Positions 45,643 through 54,856 of a stretch of 64,000 nt of DNA are shown piece by piece. The notes beneath the pieces were generated by a model. The model worked only from the letters and a program-made list of their open reading frames with translations, made no database searches and was not told the DNA's origin. A program made the position numbers and the translations under genes. Position 1 is the first letter of the stretch. The number at the start of each line of letters is the position of its first letter. Source of the stretch: Actinomycetota bacterium (GTDB lineage: Bacteria > Actinomycetota > Acidimicrobiia > Acidimicrobiales > Ilumatobacteraceae); assembly GCA_009702045.1 (NCBI GenBank), contig WLIV01000012.1, positions 1 to 64,000 of the forward strand, written 5' to 3'.

Positions 45643-46772
45643 GGGTTCCAGCCTTTCGATCTGATCTCGGCGCCGTCGGCGTCTTTCGCTCGGCCCTGCC
45701 AACGCAGCGCACCGGGTGTCATGCTCAGCTTGGCGACCAAACCCTGCATCGGTGTGCCCTCCAGGTCGACGATCGCCTGACGGAACGTGAAGTGCGGGTC
45801 GGCGGCGATGTCAGCCATGTCCATCACCGGGCCGATCGCAGCCTCGGCGTCGGTGAACACTTGCACCACCTCGGCCTGCGTGCGCGTGTGGCAGAACTTG
45901 CGCATCAGCAACTCCAGCGCCTCGCGGTTGACCATGCGGTCGGCGAACGTGGCGAAGCGCGCGTCGCCCTCCACGCCCAGCAGTCGAAGCACTCGCGCCG
46001 CCACCGAATCGCTGGATGCCGACAGACCGACCCACTTGCCATCCGAACACTGGTAGGTGCCGCGCGGCACCGTGTACGGCAGGCCGGCGCCAAGGCGACC
46101 TTGTTGTTCGCCGGTGAGGCCGAACAGTGTCACCAGCGGACTCATGATCTGGAACAGGCTTTCGATCAGGCTGACATCGACCACCTGACCAACGCCACTG
46201 TGCAGCGCCACCATTGTCGCGAACGCGGCGACGACGCCGGTGAGTTCGTCGGTGAGTGCGATCGCTGGCAGCAATGGCTGGCCACTGGGCTCACCGCTGA
46301 TCGATGCGAGACCGGACATCGATTCAGCGATCGTGGCGAACCCGGGACGGTTGCGGTACGGGCCGGTTTGTCCGAAGCCGGTGACGCGTGTGATCACCAA
46401 GCGCGGGTTCAGCGCCAGCAGTACATCGGGGCCGAGGCCGAGGCGCTCGAGCGTGCCCGGGCGGAAGTTTTCCACCAGCACATCGGCCGATTCGATCAGC
46501 TGCTTCAACAGCGCAAGGTCGTCGTCGGACTTGAGATCGAGGGCGATGGTGCGCTTGTTGCGATTGACCAGCTTCCACCAGATGCCCTCGCCGTCACGAG
46601 GGTCGCGCCACGCCATGTTGCGCAGACTGTCGCCGCCGTCCGGGCGTTCCACCTTGATCACGTCGGCACCGAAATCGCCCAGGTAGCGGGCGCAGTTCGG
46701 GCCGGCGATCACCGTCGACAGATCGATGACGCGCAGATTTGCGAGGGGCAACGCGGCCGGTGGCTGTGTCAT
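45639..46772 (-). CDS. CaiB/BaiF family (class III) CoA-transferase
   Basis: A 377-residue CoA-transferase. N-terminal R-V-I-D-L-S-T-V-I-A-G-P and D-F-G-A-D-V-I-K-V-E-R-P, plus L-V-E-N-F-R-P-G-T-L and GFGQTGPYRNRPGF, are diagnostic. Members move CoA between carboxylic acids, as for formyl-CoA, carnitine or bile acid. The substrate here is unknown. It lies four bases after the DinB-like gene and overlaps the downstream gene. Confidence 0.9.
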   Translation of the reverse strand: MTQPPAALPLANLRVIDLSTVIAGPNCARYLGDFGADVIKVERPDGGDSLRNMAWRDPRDGEGIWWKLVNRNKRTIALDLKSDDDLALLKQLIESADVLVENFRPGTLERLGLGPDVLLALNPRLVITRVTGFGQTGPYRNRPGFATIAESMSGLASISGEPSGQPLLPAIALTDELTGVVAAFATMVALHSGVGQVVDVSLIESLFQIMSPLVTLFGLTGEQQGRLGAGLPYTVPRGTYQCSDGKWVGLSASSDSVAARVLRLLGVEGDARFATFADRMVNREALELLMRKFCHTRTQAEVVQVFTDAEAAIGPVMDMADIAADPHFTFRQAIVDLEGTPMQGLVAKLSMTPGALRWQGRAKDADGAEIRSKGWNP

Positions 46773-46776
46773 CGAG

Positions 46777-47391
46777 TCAGCCGAGCACGTTGAAGTCGGT
46801 CGGCAGCGGGCGGCGGCCGGTGAGCGCCAGGATCAGCGGCGCCGGTGACGCCAGTTGCGTCAGCACGGACAACACGACCGCCGAGGTCTCGGAATGCAAC
46901 TGCATCAGTTGTCCGGTGGCGCGCTGCAGGTCGAGTGTGTGCACACCGATCTCGACGACACGTGTGGCGAGGTACTCCGACAGTGTGATCTGCCCCGCGA
47001 AGGTGTTCACCGGTTCGTCGTCGGCGGTCGCGGCCACACGTGCGAGCGTCTGCGCGATCACCGCCTCGGCCTCACCCACCGGGTCGAGGAGTTGCCGACC
47101 TGCTTCGTGGCCGCGTGCAGCGACACCGCGGTGCACCGACGGGTCGGTGAGCACGGTGCTGTAGTACTCACCGGCGTCGGCGAGCACGCGGTCAACCTTC
47201 GGTTCGCCAAGCAGGTAGCCCTCGATGGTGAGGAAGGCCCGCAACGAGTGCGCCGCAAGCTCCCGCGTCGTCCATTCGCCGAGCGCCCCCGCGCGGTCCC
47301 ACTGGTCGGCGGTAATCGACCGCAACGTGTTCAACAGGGTGCGACTGCCTTCCTCGAAGCCGGCTCTCACCGCAGCGGGATGTTGCAGCAT
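46777..47391 (-). CDS. DinB/MDMPI-like (TIGR03083-type) metal-binding protein
   Basis: A 204-residue four-helix protein. E-W-T-T-R-E-L-A-A-H-S-L-R-A and EYLATRVVEIGVHTLD carry the His/Glu residues expected to bind metal in mycothiol-dependent maleylpyruvate isomerase N-terminal domains. GGAGG lies four bases before the ATG at 47391. It overlaps the phosphoesterase gene by 25 bases, so translation is coupled. A thiol-dependent reaction is inferred only from the family. Confidence 0.8.
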   Translation of the reverse strand: MLQHPAAVRAGFEEGSRTLLNTLRSITADQWDRAGALGEWTTRELAAHSLRAFLTIEGYLLGEPKVDRVLADAGEYYSTVLTDPSVHRGVAARGHEAGRQLLDPVGEAEAVIAQTLARVAATADDEPVNTFAGQITLSEYLATRVVEIGVHTLDLQRATGQLMQLHSETSAVVLSVLTQLASPAPLILALTGRRPLPTDFNVLG

Positions 47392-48374
47392 CGGTCCTCC
47401 AGTGCGCCGAGCGCGTACGTCTCGTAGTTCACTCCGAAGTCGCGATACAGCTGGCGGCAACGTTCACTCCACGACAGTGCCTCGGGTGTGGACACGCGGT
47501 GCACCACCTGAGTGATGCCGCCCTCGTACACCCGGTACTCGGCCCATGTTCCGGGGAAGTCCTTCACGCACCCGATCTCGATCGACGGCACACCGCACGG
47601 CATGTGGCGTACCCGATGGCGATGTGTGTGCCCCGCCGTGTAGGCCACGATCGATTGGCGGCGAGCGACGACCGCCGCCAGCGCATCGCTGGGGTCGGGC
47701 TGCAGCCCGAAGTATTGCTCGGAGCGGTGGTCGTGCGCAGTGCCGTCGATCCATTGCTGATGGTGACCCATTGCGAGGACGGGACGGTCGGACTGCGCAG
47801 CCATCGCGTCCAGCCACTCAAGCTGTTCGGCACGCAGGGATCCGTTGGTCTCGCACGGTGTCACGGTGTCGAGCAGCGCGATCGCCACACCAGGCAACTC
47901 GATCCAGCGATCGCCCGAGAAGACATCTTGTCCGCGGTAGGAATCGTGGTTACCGCGCACGACGTGCAGCCGGTCGCCGAACGCTGTTCGGTAGTGGCGT
48001 TCGAAGTCCGCGAACTCCTCTGGCTGGCCGTCGGCGGTGACGTCACCCTTCACGATGACGGCCGCGGCATCGAGCTCGAGGATCTCGGCGACCGCACCGC
48101 GGTTCATTGTCTCCGGGTACGGCGCCTCGCCCGGCAGGGCCCGCTGGATGGGGCCCTCGGGGCTGTCGCCGATTCGGCCGCACTCGATCTCCCCGAAGTG
48201 CACATCGTTGACCGTGGCGAAACGCGCCAGCAGTTCACCCGCAGGCCGGGAGAGCGTGGTGACCTGGTGCCCGAGCACGGTGTAGCTGGTGGACGGCTGC
48301 AGGCCGGTGAGCCGCGTGACCTCGGCTCCATCGTGCAGAACGATCAGATCGTCGGCGACCGTCGTGACGTCCAT
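47367..48374 (-). CDS. calcineurin-like metallophosphoesterase
   Basis: A 335-residue enzyme. The metal motifs are in order: T-V-N-D-V-H-F-G, V-K-G-D-V-T-A-D-G, GNHDSYRG, MGHHQQW and GHTHRHR. The first ~60 residues look like a small beta domain (G-L-Q-P-S-T-S-Y-T-V-L-G). The phosphoester substrate is unknown. It follows accE by six bases. Confidence 0.88.
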   Translation of the reverse strand: MDVTTVADDLIVLHDGAEVTRLTGLQPSTSYTVLGHQVTTLSRPAGELLARFATVNDVHFGEIECGRIGDSPEGPIQRALPGEAPYPETMNRGAVAEILELDAAAVIVKGDVTADGQPEEFADFERHYRTAFGDRLHVVRGNHDSYRGQDVFSGDRWIELPGVAIALLDTVTPCETNGSLRAEQLEWLDAMAAQSDRPVLAMGHHQQWIDGTAHDHRSEQYFGLQPDPSDALAAVVARRQSIVAYTAGHTHRHRVRHMPCGVPSIEIGCVKDFPGTWAEYRVYEGGITQVVHRVSTPEALSWSERCRQLYRDFGVNYETYALGALEDRCCNIPLR

Positions 48375-48380
48375 CGTGGA

Positions 48381-48572
48381 TCAGCGGTACGGGCGACCGC
48401 GGCGCGACGGTACCGGCCGTGCCCACCAACGTCCGCTGAAGCGCCATGTGGGGATGCGACGGTCGCCGTCGGACGAAGCGTCCGCCATCGGGCGCGGCCA
48501 CAACGCCTCTACTGCAGCGACGACGGCTGCGGCCTCTTCGTCAGTGGGTGCTGGCGTGATCTGGGCTTCCAT
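48381..48572 (-). CDS. accE: acyl-CoA carboxylase epsilon subunit-like protein
   Basis: A 63-residue protein. The N-terminal helix P-T-D-E-E-A-A-A-V-V-A-A-V-E-A-L-W and the C-terminal basic W-rich tail (TWRFSGRWWARP) match the small epsilon subunits that stabilise actinobacterial acyl-CoA carboxylases. Its ATG shares a base with the beta-subunit stop (TGATG). Too short for confident assignment without the context, which supports it well. Confidence 0.75.
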   Translation of the reverse strand: MEAQITPAPTDEEAAAVVAAVEALWPRPMADASSDGDRRIPTWRFSGRWWARPVPSRRGRPYR

Positions 48573-50128
48573 CAGAGCGGCACGTTTCCGTGCTTGCGGT
48601 GCGGCAACTCTTCGCGCTTGGTGCGCAGCATGCGCAGACCGGCGACGATCTTCTGTCGGGTCTCGGCCGGGTCGATCACGTCGTCGATGTATCCACGCTC
48701 GGCTGCGTTGTACGGGTTGGCGTACTTGTCGGTGTACTCCTGCACCAGCTCGGCGCGGCGGGCCACCGGATCGGCGGCCTGCTGCAACTCGCGGCGATAC
48801 ACGATCTCGACGGCACCCTGCGGACCCATCACTGCCAGTTCGGCGGTGGGCCATGCGTAGGCAAGGTCGGAGCCGATCGACTTCGAGTCCATGACCACGT
48901 AGGCGCCGCCGTAGGCCTTGCGGGTGATGATCTGGATGCGCGGCACTGTGGCCTCGCAGTAGGCGTACAACAGCTTGGCGCCGTGGCGGATGATGCCGCC
49001 GTACTCCTGGTCGACACCGGGCAGGAAGCCGGGCACGTCAACGAACGTGAGCAACGGGATGTTGAACGCGTCGCACGTGCGCACGAAGCGGGCGGCCTTC
49101 TCGGCCGACTCGATGTCGAGCACACCGGCGAGGATCATCGGCTGGTTGCCGACGACGCCGACGGAGCGGCCTTCGACGCGGCTGAAACCGCAGACGATGC
49201 TCTTCGCCCAGTGCGGGAAGTATTCGAAGAACTCGCCGTCATCGACGACTTCCTTGATGACCTTCTTCATGTCGTACGGCTGGTTCGACGAGGCCGGCAG
49301 GATGGTGCGCAGGTTCTCGCACAAACGGTCGGGATCATCGTCGGACTCGGTGGCCGGTGCCTCTTCCAAGTTGTTGCTGGGGAGGAATCCGAACAGGAAG
49401 CGCACATCCTCGAGGCACGACTTCTCGTCGTTGCTGACGAAGGTGGCGACACCGCTCTTGCTGGCGTGACTCATCGCTCCGCCGAGTTCCTCGAGCGTGA
49501 CTTCCTCGCCAGTGACGGTCTTCACCACGTCTGGCCCGGTGATGAACATGTGGCTGGTCTCGCGCACCATGAAGATGAAGTCGGTCATCGCCGGGCTGTA
49601 CACCGCGCCGCCGGCGCAGGGTCCGAGGATCACGGAGATCTGCGGGATGACTCCGCTGCTGAGCACGTTGCGGTGGAAGATGCCGCCGTAGCTGGCAAGG
49701 CTGACCACACCCTCTTGGATACGGGCACCAGCGCCGTCGTTGAGCCCGATGACGGGCGCGCCCACCTTGAGGGCGAGGTCCATCAGCTTGTGGATCTTCT
49801 CGGCGAACACCTCGCCGAGGGCGCCACCGAATACGGTGAAGTCCTGGCTGAAGACGAACACCTTGCGGCCGTCGATGGTGCCCCAGCCGGTGATCACACC
49901 GTCGGTATAGGGGTGCTCTTCCAGGCCTGACGCATGGGCGCGGTGGCGGGCGAGCAGGTCGAGTTCCTGGAAGCTGCCCGGGTCGAGCAGCACGTGGATG
50001 CGCTCACGAGCGAGCAACTTGCCCTTCTCGTGTTGGCGCTCTACTGAACGGGGGGAACCGGCGTGGAACGCTTGCTCACGTCGTTCCTGCAGATCGCGGA
50101 GCTTGTCGGCCATAGGGTCTGTGGTCAC
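48572..50128 (-). CDS. acyl-CoA (propionyl-CoA) carboxylase beta subunit
   Basis: A 518-residue carboxyltransferase subunit (AccD/PccB). Oxyanion-hole regions are V-I-G-L-N-D-G-A-G-A-R-I-Q-E-G and GPCAGGAVYSPAMTDF, and VDVPGFLPGVDQEYGGIIRHGAKLLYA in the second half is typical of propionyl-CoA-type enzymes. It carboxylates propionyl- or acetyl-CoA with a biotin-carrying alpha subunit that is not in the window. The GTG at 50128 has TAGGGT eight bases upstream; ATG 50113 is also in frame. Confidence 0.93.
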   Translation of the reverse strand: MTTDPMADKLRDLQERREQAFHAGSPRSVERQHEKGKLLARERIHVLLDPGSFQELDLLARHRAHASGLEEHPYTDGVITGWGTIDGRKVFVFSQDFTVFGGALGEVFAEKIHKLMDLALKVGAPVIGLNDGAGARIQEGVVSLASYGGIFHRNVLSSGVIPQISVILGPCAGGAVYSPAMTDFIFMVRETSHMFITGPDVVKTVTGEEVTLEELGGAMSHASKSGVATFVSNDEKSCLEDVRFLFGFLPSNNLEEAPATESDDDPDRLCENLRTILPASSNQPYDMKKVIKEVVDDGEFFEYFPHWAKSIVCGFSRVEGRSVGVVGNQPMILAGVLDIESAEKAARFVRTCDAFNIPLLTFVDVPGFLPGVDQEYGGIIRHGAKLLYAYCEATVPRIQIITRKAYGGAYVVMDSKSIGSDLAYAWPTAELAVMGPQGAVEIVYRRELQQAADPVARRAELVQEYTDKYANPYNAAERGYIDDVIDPAETRQKIVAGLRMLRTKREELPHRKHGNVPL

Positions 50129-50204
50129 GTCGGAGAACCCTAATGGGCGAACCCCCGCGCCTCCACACGCGATTGCCGCGCCCGTGCCGTTCGGGCGGTT
50201 GGTG

Positions 50205-52016
50205 TCAGGTACCTGACGGCGCCAGCGACGCCGTCGCGACAGGCACTGTCTCGTTGGAGGAACCAGTGCTGGCCACCACCACGACATCGGATGCGATCTC
50301 CTGCGAACCGAGACGTACGCGGATCGTCCACGAACCGGAGACGGCGAGGTTGAACCCGCTCGACTTGCGCAACACTGCCGCGCCCTTACCGGTGAGCGGG
50401 ATGTAGTTGATCGACATACCCGACACGTTGGTGTCGGCGGGAGGCAGGAAGTCAACGGCGAGTCCGGTGGTGCCACTGGCTGGGGCGGTGAGCACTTCGA
50501 TGCGCACATCGTTGGCCCCGACCTTCTCGCTGAACGCGACGGTGACATCAATGCCCAGCGCCGGATTCGAGTACTTATGCACCGTGCCGAGATCGAGTGG
50601 CGCGAGAGAGGCTGCGCCAAGGCCCGACGGGGTGAGGGTGAGCAATCCGGCGGTGAGCGCCATGACCACGACGCCGACGGCGGCTTCGATGCCGAGCGCG
50701 CGTCGAAGGCGAGTTGCCAGTGGGGCGGACATCACATCGACGCGTGAGACGCGTTGATTGATGAACTGCCGCGCAGCGACACCGACGAACACCATCAGCG
50801 ACACGAACAGCGTCTTCAGGATGACGACGACGCCGTGGCTGGTGCCGAGCGCACCGCGATCGAGACGGAACAACTGGATTGCGCCCGTGCCGACGGTGGC
50901 CCAGAGCGCTGGTGTGGAGATACGCGAGAACCCGCGGACTGCGTGCACGAGGTCTTCCTCGCCAGGGCCGGCGAGCACCACACGAGTGAGCAGCACCAGA
51001 CCGCCGAACCACGCAGCCATCGCCAGTGCGTGCACAGTGCCGACCCCGAAGTCGATCAGACCGAACTGCTCGCGGCTAAACCCCATCGTGGCCACTGCGA
51101 TGCCAGCGGGTACCAGCGCAGGGATCTGCGAACTGGGGTCGATCGCCCGTTCGGGCCGGACGACCACGTAGGCGGAGCCGAGTACGAACACGAAGCGCAA
51201 GAGCGCTGCCTTGCCCGGTGTGCTGTCGAGTAGATCGCCCCATCCGGTGGGCAGCAGCGTCGTGCCGAAGCCTTTTCCGGTGAGGTTGGAGGCCAGGGCA
51301 CCAGCGAACAGGAACGTGGACCCGGCAGTGACCATCCAGACCGTGCGCAGGAAGCGAACCGTGATGATGTACTCGACACCTTCGGGCCACGCGATGGCGA
51401 TGACCACGAGCGAACCGAACAGCACCGCGAGGCCCATGTTGCTGACGAGACGGAACAGCGCCAACGGGCCCTTGCTGGTGTCGCCTTGGGCGGCGACGGT
51501 GGTTTCCGAGCTGCCGCCCCCACTGGAGGGCTTGGTGGTGGTGGTCTTGCCGGCCACCGTGGTCTCACCGAGTTGCTGGTCGATCGACAGCGTCGACGTA
51601 GTGGGCGGGATCGGATCGTTGGCGATCTTGAACGTGAAGGCGCCGCTGCCGTTCGGTTGCAGGTTGGCGTCGGTGACCGACCAGGCGACGGTGCACGAAC
51701 CCTTCGGCGCTGCGGACAGCAATGAGACCTGCAGTGACACACCGTCCTGCAGTACCACCGGATTGCCGAGGGCGACGATGGTGCCACCGTTGCAGGTCAT
51801 GCTGACCGTATTGGTCGCTCCGACGGCGGCACTGAACTTCAGTGCAAGCTCGGTGGGCGAGGTGTCGATGGTGCCACCGGACAGCGGCGTGCTCGACACG
51901 AGCGAGTTATCGGCCGCATACGCAGTAGGTGCCCACAGTGACCCAACCAGCCCGATGAGGGTGAGGGTGAAGAGCCAGCCGAGGGCTGGGCGGGCGGCGT
52001 GCCGGGTTGCGTTCAT
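50205..52016 (-). CDS. CopC/CopD-type copper resistance fusion protein
   Basis: A 603-residue protein: signal peptide (1-34), a CopC-like beta domain (LVSSTPLSGGTIDTSPTEL to about 135), a Ser/Thr linker, eight or so membrane helices of a CopD-type domain (~185-440), and a second extracytoplasmic domain of ~150 residues. CopC normally begins with a copper-binding His; here the mature start is A-D-N-S-L, with no His. It is divergent from dnaX. Confidence 0.85.
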   Translation of the reverse strand: MNATRHAARPALGWLFTLTLIGLVGSLWAPTAYAADNSLVSSTPLSGGTIDTSPTELALKFSAAVGATNTVSMTCNGGTIVALGNPVVLQDGVSLQVSLLSAAPKGSCTVAWSVTDANLQPNGSGAFTFKIANDPIPPTTSTLSIDQQLGETTVAGKTTTTKPSSGGGSSETTVAAQGDTSKGPLALFRLVSNMGLAVLFGSLVVIAIAWPEGVEYIITVRFLRTVWMVTAGSTFLFAGALASNLTGKGFGTTLLPTGWGDLLDSTPGKAALLRFVFVLGSAYVVVRPERAIDPSSQIPALVPAGIAVATMGFSREQFGLIDFGVGTVHALAMAAWFGGLVLLTRVVLAGPGEEDLVHAVRGFSRISTPALWATVGTGAIQLFRLDRGALGTSHGVVVILKTLFVSLMVFVGVAARQFINQRVSRVDVMSAPLATRLRRALGIEAAVGVVVMALTAGLLTLTPSGLGAASLAPLDLGTVHKYSNPALGIDVTVAFSEKVGANDVRIEVLTAPASGTTGLAVDFLPPADTNVSGMSINYIPLTGKGAAVLRKSSGFNLAVSGSWTIRVRLGSQEIASDVVVVASTGSSNETVPVATASLAPSGT

Positions 52017-52117
52017 GGAATCGCACCAACGCTAGCCAAGTCCGTCCTGGTACACGCCGCTTTGTGTCATCCCGGTCCGCGAGCGTGATCTCGCTCCCGC
52101 GTGTCCCACCCCCTGGA

Positions 52118-52123
52118 TAGAGT
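52118..52123 (+). promoter_or_regulatory. -10 box of dnaX-recR
   Basis: TAGAGT seven bases before the dnaX ATG. Confidence 0.55.
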
Positions 52124-52130
52124 CGCAGCG

Positions 52131-53945
52131 ATGGCCACCCAGTCGCTCTACCGCCGCTACCGACCCCGCCGCTTCAGCGAGGTGAAGGGTCAGGAACATG
52201 TCGTGCGCGCGTTGCGCAACGCGGTGATCAACCACCGCGAGGGCCAGGCGTATCTGTTTTCCGGCCCACGCGGCACGGGCAAGACCACCTCGGCGCGCAT
52301 TCTGGCGAAGGTGCTCAACTGCGAAAACCCCCAGGATGGCGAGCCGTGTTGTGAGTGCGACTCGTGTCTGGCCGTTGAGCGTGGCACCAGTTTCGATGTG
52401 CACGAACTGGACGCGGCCAGTAACAACGGTGTCGACGCGATGCGCGACATCATCGACAAGGCGTCGCTGGGCACCCCGGGACGTCACCGCGTATACATCC
52501 TCGACGAAGTGCACATGCTCACCAAGGGCGCCGAGGCTGCGCTGTTGAAGACGCTGGAGGAACCGCCAGCGCACGTGGTGTTCGTGCTGGCCACCACCGA
52601 CCCGCAGAAGGTCAGCGAGACCATCCGCAGTCGCACGCAGCATCTGCAGTTTCACCTGCTGCCGATGGATGTGATGGAGGATCACATTCGCTGGCTGGCC
52701 GGCGATGCTGGCATCGAGCTCAGCAACGAGGCGTTGCAGTCGGTGCTCCGTCAGGGCGGCGGTTCAGCGCGCGACACCGTGTCGGCGCTGGAGCTGGTTT
52801 CGTCGGGTGGCGGCGAGCCGCTGTTGTCCACTCCGCTCGACGAGTTCATCGAGGCGTTCATCGAGTACGACCCAGGCCGTGCGCTCACCGTTGTTGCGCA
52901 AGCGATACAGCAGGGTCGCGATCCGCGCACGCTCACCGACGACATCGTGCGCCACCTGCGCGATTGCTTCTTGTCGCTGATGGCCCCCGAATTGGTGCAG
53001 TTGCCCACAGAGCGTGCGCAGGAGGTCAGCGAGCTGGCCACGCGAATGGGTGCGCCGGCCACGGTGCGGGCAATGGAGCGCTTGGGCGAGATGTTGGTCG
53101 AGATGCGTCATGCTCCGGATCCGCGTCTGCTGCTGGAAGTGGCGCTGGTGCAGCTGACGCATCAGGCATCCAGCAACGACATGTCGGTGCTGCTCGATCG
53201 CCTGGAACGGCTCGAGCACCAAGTGGCCGCTGGGGGAGTTGCCGCGGCACCTGTACGCACCGTCGCGATCGATCCGGTCACCGGGCGTGCAGCGCTGGGT
53301 GGCCGCGCTCGCCGCGACCCGAACCCGCCGCCGCCCGAGGCGCCGCCTGGGGCACCGCGTGAGGTGCCGGTGCCGAAGGCAGCGCAGCACGGCGCTGACG
53401 ACACCAATGAGCAGAGGTCCGCGACCATCGAGACTCCGGCCACCGTGCCCACCGTGTCCGCAGCTGCCACTCCCGACCCAGTTGATGCCGCCACTCGTGC
53501 GGCACAGGTGTGGGGTAGCGAGATCATGCCGACGATGAAATCGTTGGCCCGTGCCATCTTCGCAGCCACCAAACTGTTGGGCGCTCGCGAGGGTGCGCTT
53601 GCTGTGGCTGCACCCAACGACGCCCATCGCGCCAAGTGTCTGCAGCACCTGAACGAGATCGAGGCCGCGGTGGCCAAGGCCGTCGGTGCGCCGGTGAAGG
53701 TCGTGGTGGTCGTCGATGGTGCGGTGGCGTTCGACGACTTCGGCTCCGACGATGCTGCTCCGGCGCCCACACGTGCGACCGGCGCCACCAACACCACAGT
53801 GACGCGGCTGCCGACGCCTGCGCCACCTCCGGACGATGACGACGTCGACCTCGACGATCTCGTCGACGTACCTGCTGAGGCGGTCGTCTCCCCACTCGAT
53901 CGGCTCACCTCGGCGTTCCCCGGCTCCCAGCTCGTCGACGAGTGA
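52131..53945 (+). CDS. dnaX: DNA polymerase III subunits gamma and tau
   Basis: A 604-residue clamp-loader ATPase. Y-R-P-R-R-F-S-E-V-K-G-Q-E-H-V is followed by Walker A GPRGTGKTTSAR, a zinc cluster C-x8-CCECDSC, Walker B YILDEVHML and the sensor LATTDPQKV. The C-terminal ~250 residues are Pro/Ala-rich tau-like sequence with an acidic end. TAGAGT lies seven bases before the ATG. recR follows after three bases. Confidence 0.96.
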   Translation: MATQSLYRRYRPRRFSEVKGQEHVVRALRNAVINHREGQAYLFSGPRGTGKTTSARILAKVLNCENPQDGEPCCECDSCLAVERGTSFDVHELDAASNNGVDAMRDIIDKASLGTPGRHRVYILDEVHMLTKGAEAALLKTLEEPPAHVVFVLATTDPQKVSETIRSRTQHLQFHLLPMDVMEDHIRWLAGDAGIELSNEALQSVLRQGGGSARDTVSALELVSSGGGEPLLSTPLDEFIEAFIEYDPGRALTVVAQAIQQGRDPRTLTDDIVRHLRDCFLSLMAPELVQLPTERAQEVSELATRMGAPATVRAMERLGEMLVEMRHAPDPRLLLEVALVQLTHQASSNDMSVLLDRLERLEHQVAAGGVAAAPVRTVAIDPVTGRAALGGRARRDPNPPPPEAPPGAPREVPVPKAAQHGADDTNEQRSATIETPATVPTVSAAATPDPVDAATRAAQVWGSEIMPTMKSLARAIFAATKLLGAREGALAVAAPNDAHRAKCLQHLNEIEAAVAKAVGAPVKVVVVVDGAVAFDDFGSDDAAPAPTRATGATNTTVTRLPTPAPPPDDDDVDLDDLVDVPAEAVVSPLDRLTSAFPGSQLVDE

Positions 53946-53948
53946 CCG

Positions 53949-54557
53949 ATGGCGAACGTCTATACACCCCCTGTCCAAACGCTCATCGATGAACTCGGCC
54001 GCCTGCCGGGGGTCGGGCCGAAGTCGGCGCAGCGCATCGCCTTCCATCTGCTGAAGATCCCGGCCGAGGATGTCGCCCGTCTCGCCATGGCGATCACCGA
54101 CGCCAAGGCCAGGGTGCGGTTCTGCGCACGTTGTTGGAACGTCGCCGAACAAGAGCTGTGCCCGATCTGCCTCGACGATCGCCGCGACAGCAGCATCATC
54201 TGCGTGGTGGAAGAGAGCCGCGACATCGTTGCCGTGGAGAAGACCGGCGAGTTCCGGGGCCGCTATCACGTGCTGTTGGGGGCGATGAACCCGTTGGAGG
54301 GCATCGGACCCGAGCAGTTGAAAGTGAAAGAACTGTTCGCCCGCATCGAACCGGAGCAGGTGCAGGAAGTGATCCTGTGCACGAACCCGAACACCGAGGG
54401 CGAGGTCACCGCGATGTACATCGCGCGGATGATGAAGCCGTTCGGGGTGAAGGTCACCCGGATTGCCAGCGGCCTGCCCGTGGGCGGCGACCTCGAGTAC
54501 GCCGATGAGCTCACGCTCGGGCGTGCCCTCGAAGGCCGCCGCGACATCACCAACTGA
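53949..54557 (+). CDS. recR: recombination protein RecR
   Basis: A 202-residue DNA repair protein working with RecF/RecO. N-terminal [17 protein letters not shown] HhH, zinc finger [16 protein letters not shown], and Toprim domain [14 protein letters not shown] are present. Usually ybaB separates dnaX and recR in bacteria; here recR follows dnaX directly. Confidence 0.96.
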   Translation: MANVYTPPVQTLIDELGRLPGVGPKSAQRIAFHLLKIPAEDVARLAMAITDAKARVRFCARCWNVAEQELCPICLDDRRDSSIICVVEESRDIVAVEKTGEFRGRYHVLLGAMNPLEGIGPEQLKVKELFARIEPEQVQEVILCTNPNTEGEVTAMYIARMMKPFGVKVTRIASGLPVGGDLEYADELTLGRALEGRRDITN

Positions 54558-54622
54558 CCAGCGCGAGTGCCTCGGCCCCGGCCCGAGTGCCTGGAGCGCG
54601 GCCCGAGTGCCTCGGTACTTCC

Positions 54623-54659
54623 GAGTGGGTGGTGACACCCCGGGTGTCGCCACCCACTC
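54623..54659. terminator. GAGTGG-type hairpin downstream of recR
   Basis: Two 18-base arms separated by one base, one mismatch. Located between convergent recR and thiolase genes, suited to stop transcription from both sides. Confidence 0.6.
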
Positions 54660-54674
54660 GGTGGGAAAACGTAA

Positions 54675-54737
54675 CTGGGGTACCACTCCTGGACCTGGTA
54701 GCGGGCGGACGGGCCAGCTCCAGAGGTGGTACCCCAG
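54675..54737. terminator. second long hairpin between recR and thiolase
   Basis: Arms 54675-54698 and 54714-54737 match at 21 of 24 positions, outer part CTGGGGTACCAC perfect, loop 15 bases. Confidence 0.65.
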
Positions 54738-54856
54738 ATCGTGTGCAACGTCGTGGCCCACGGAGGCGAACTACGACGTTGTATGTTGCGGTTATGTTAC
54801 AACAAGTGCCGAAATATGTCAAGCGTCGTCATAATCGGGCGGATGCCCAGGTCGCC

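Larger units (their letters stand above)
54558..54856. repeat. convergent-end repeat element, copy B, plus hairpins
   Basis: No gene is seen between recR and the thiolase. GAGTGCC modules occupy 54563-54610. GAGTGGGTGGTGACACCC (54623-54640) pairs with 54642-54659 at 17 of 18 positions. A second hairpin lies at 54675-54737. The remainder (about 54770-54840) is AT-rich for this genome and contains GTTGTA...TACAAC half-sites, without a recognisable gene. Confidence 0.75.
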
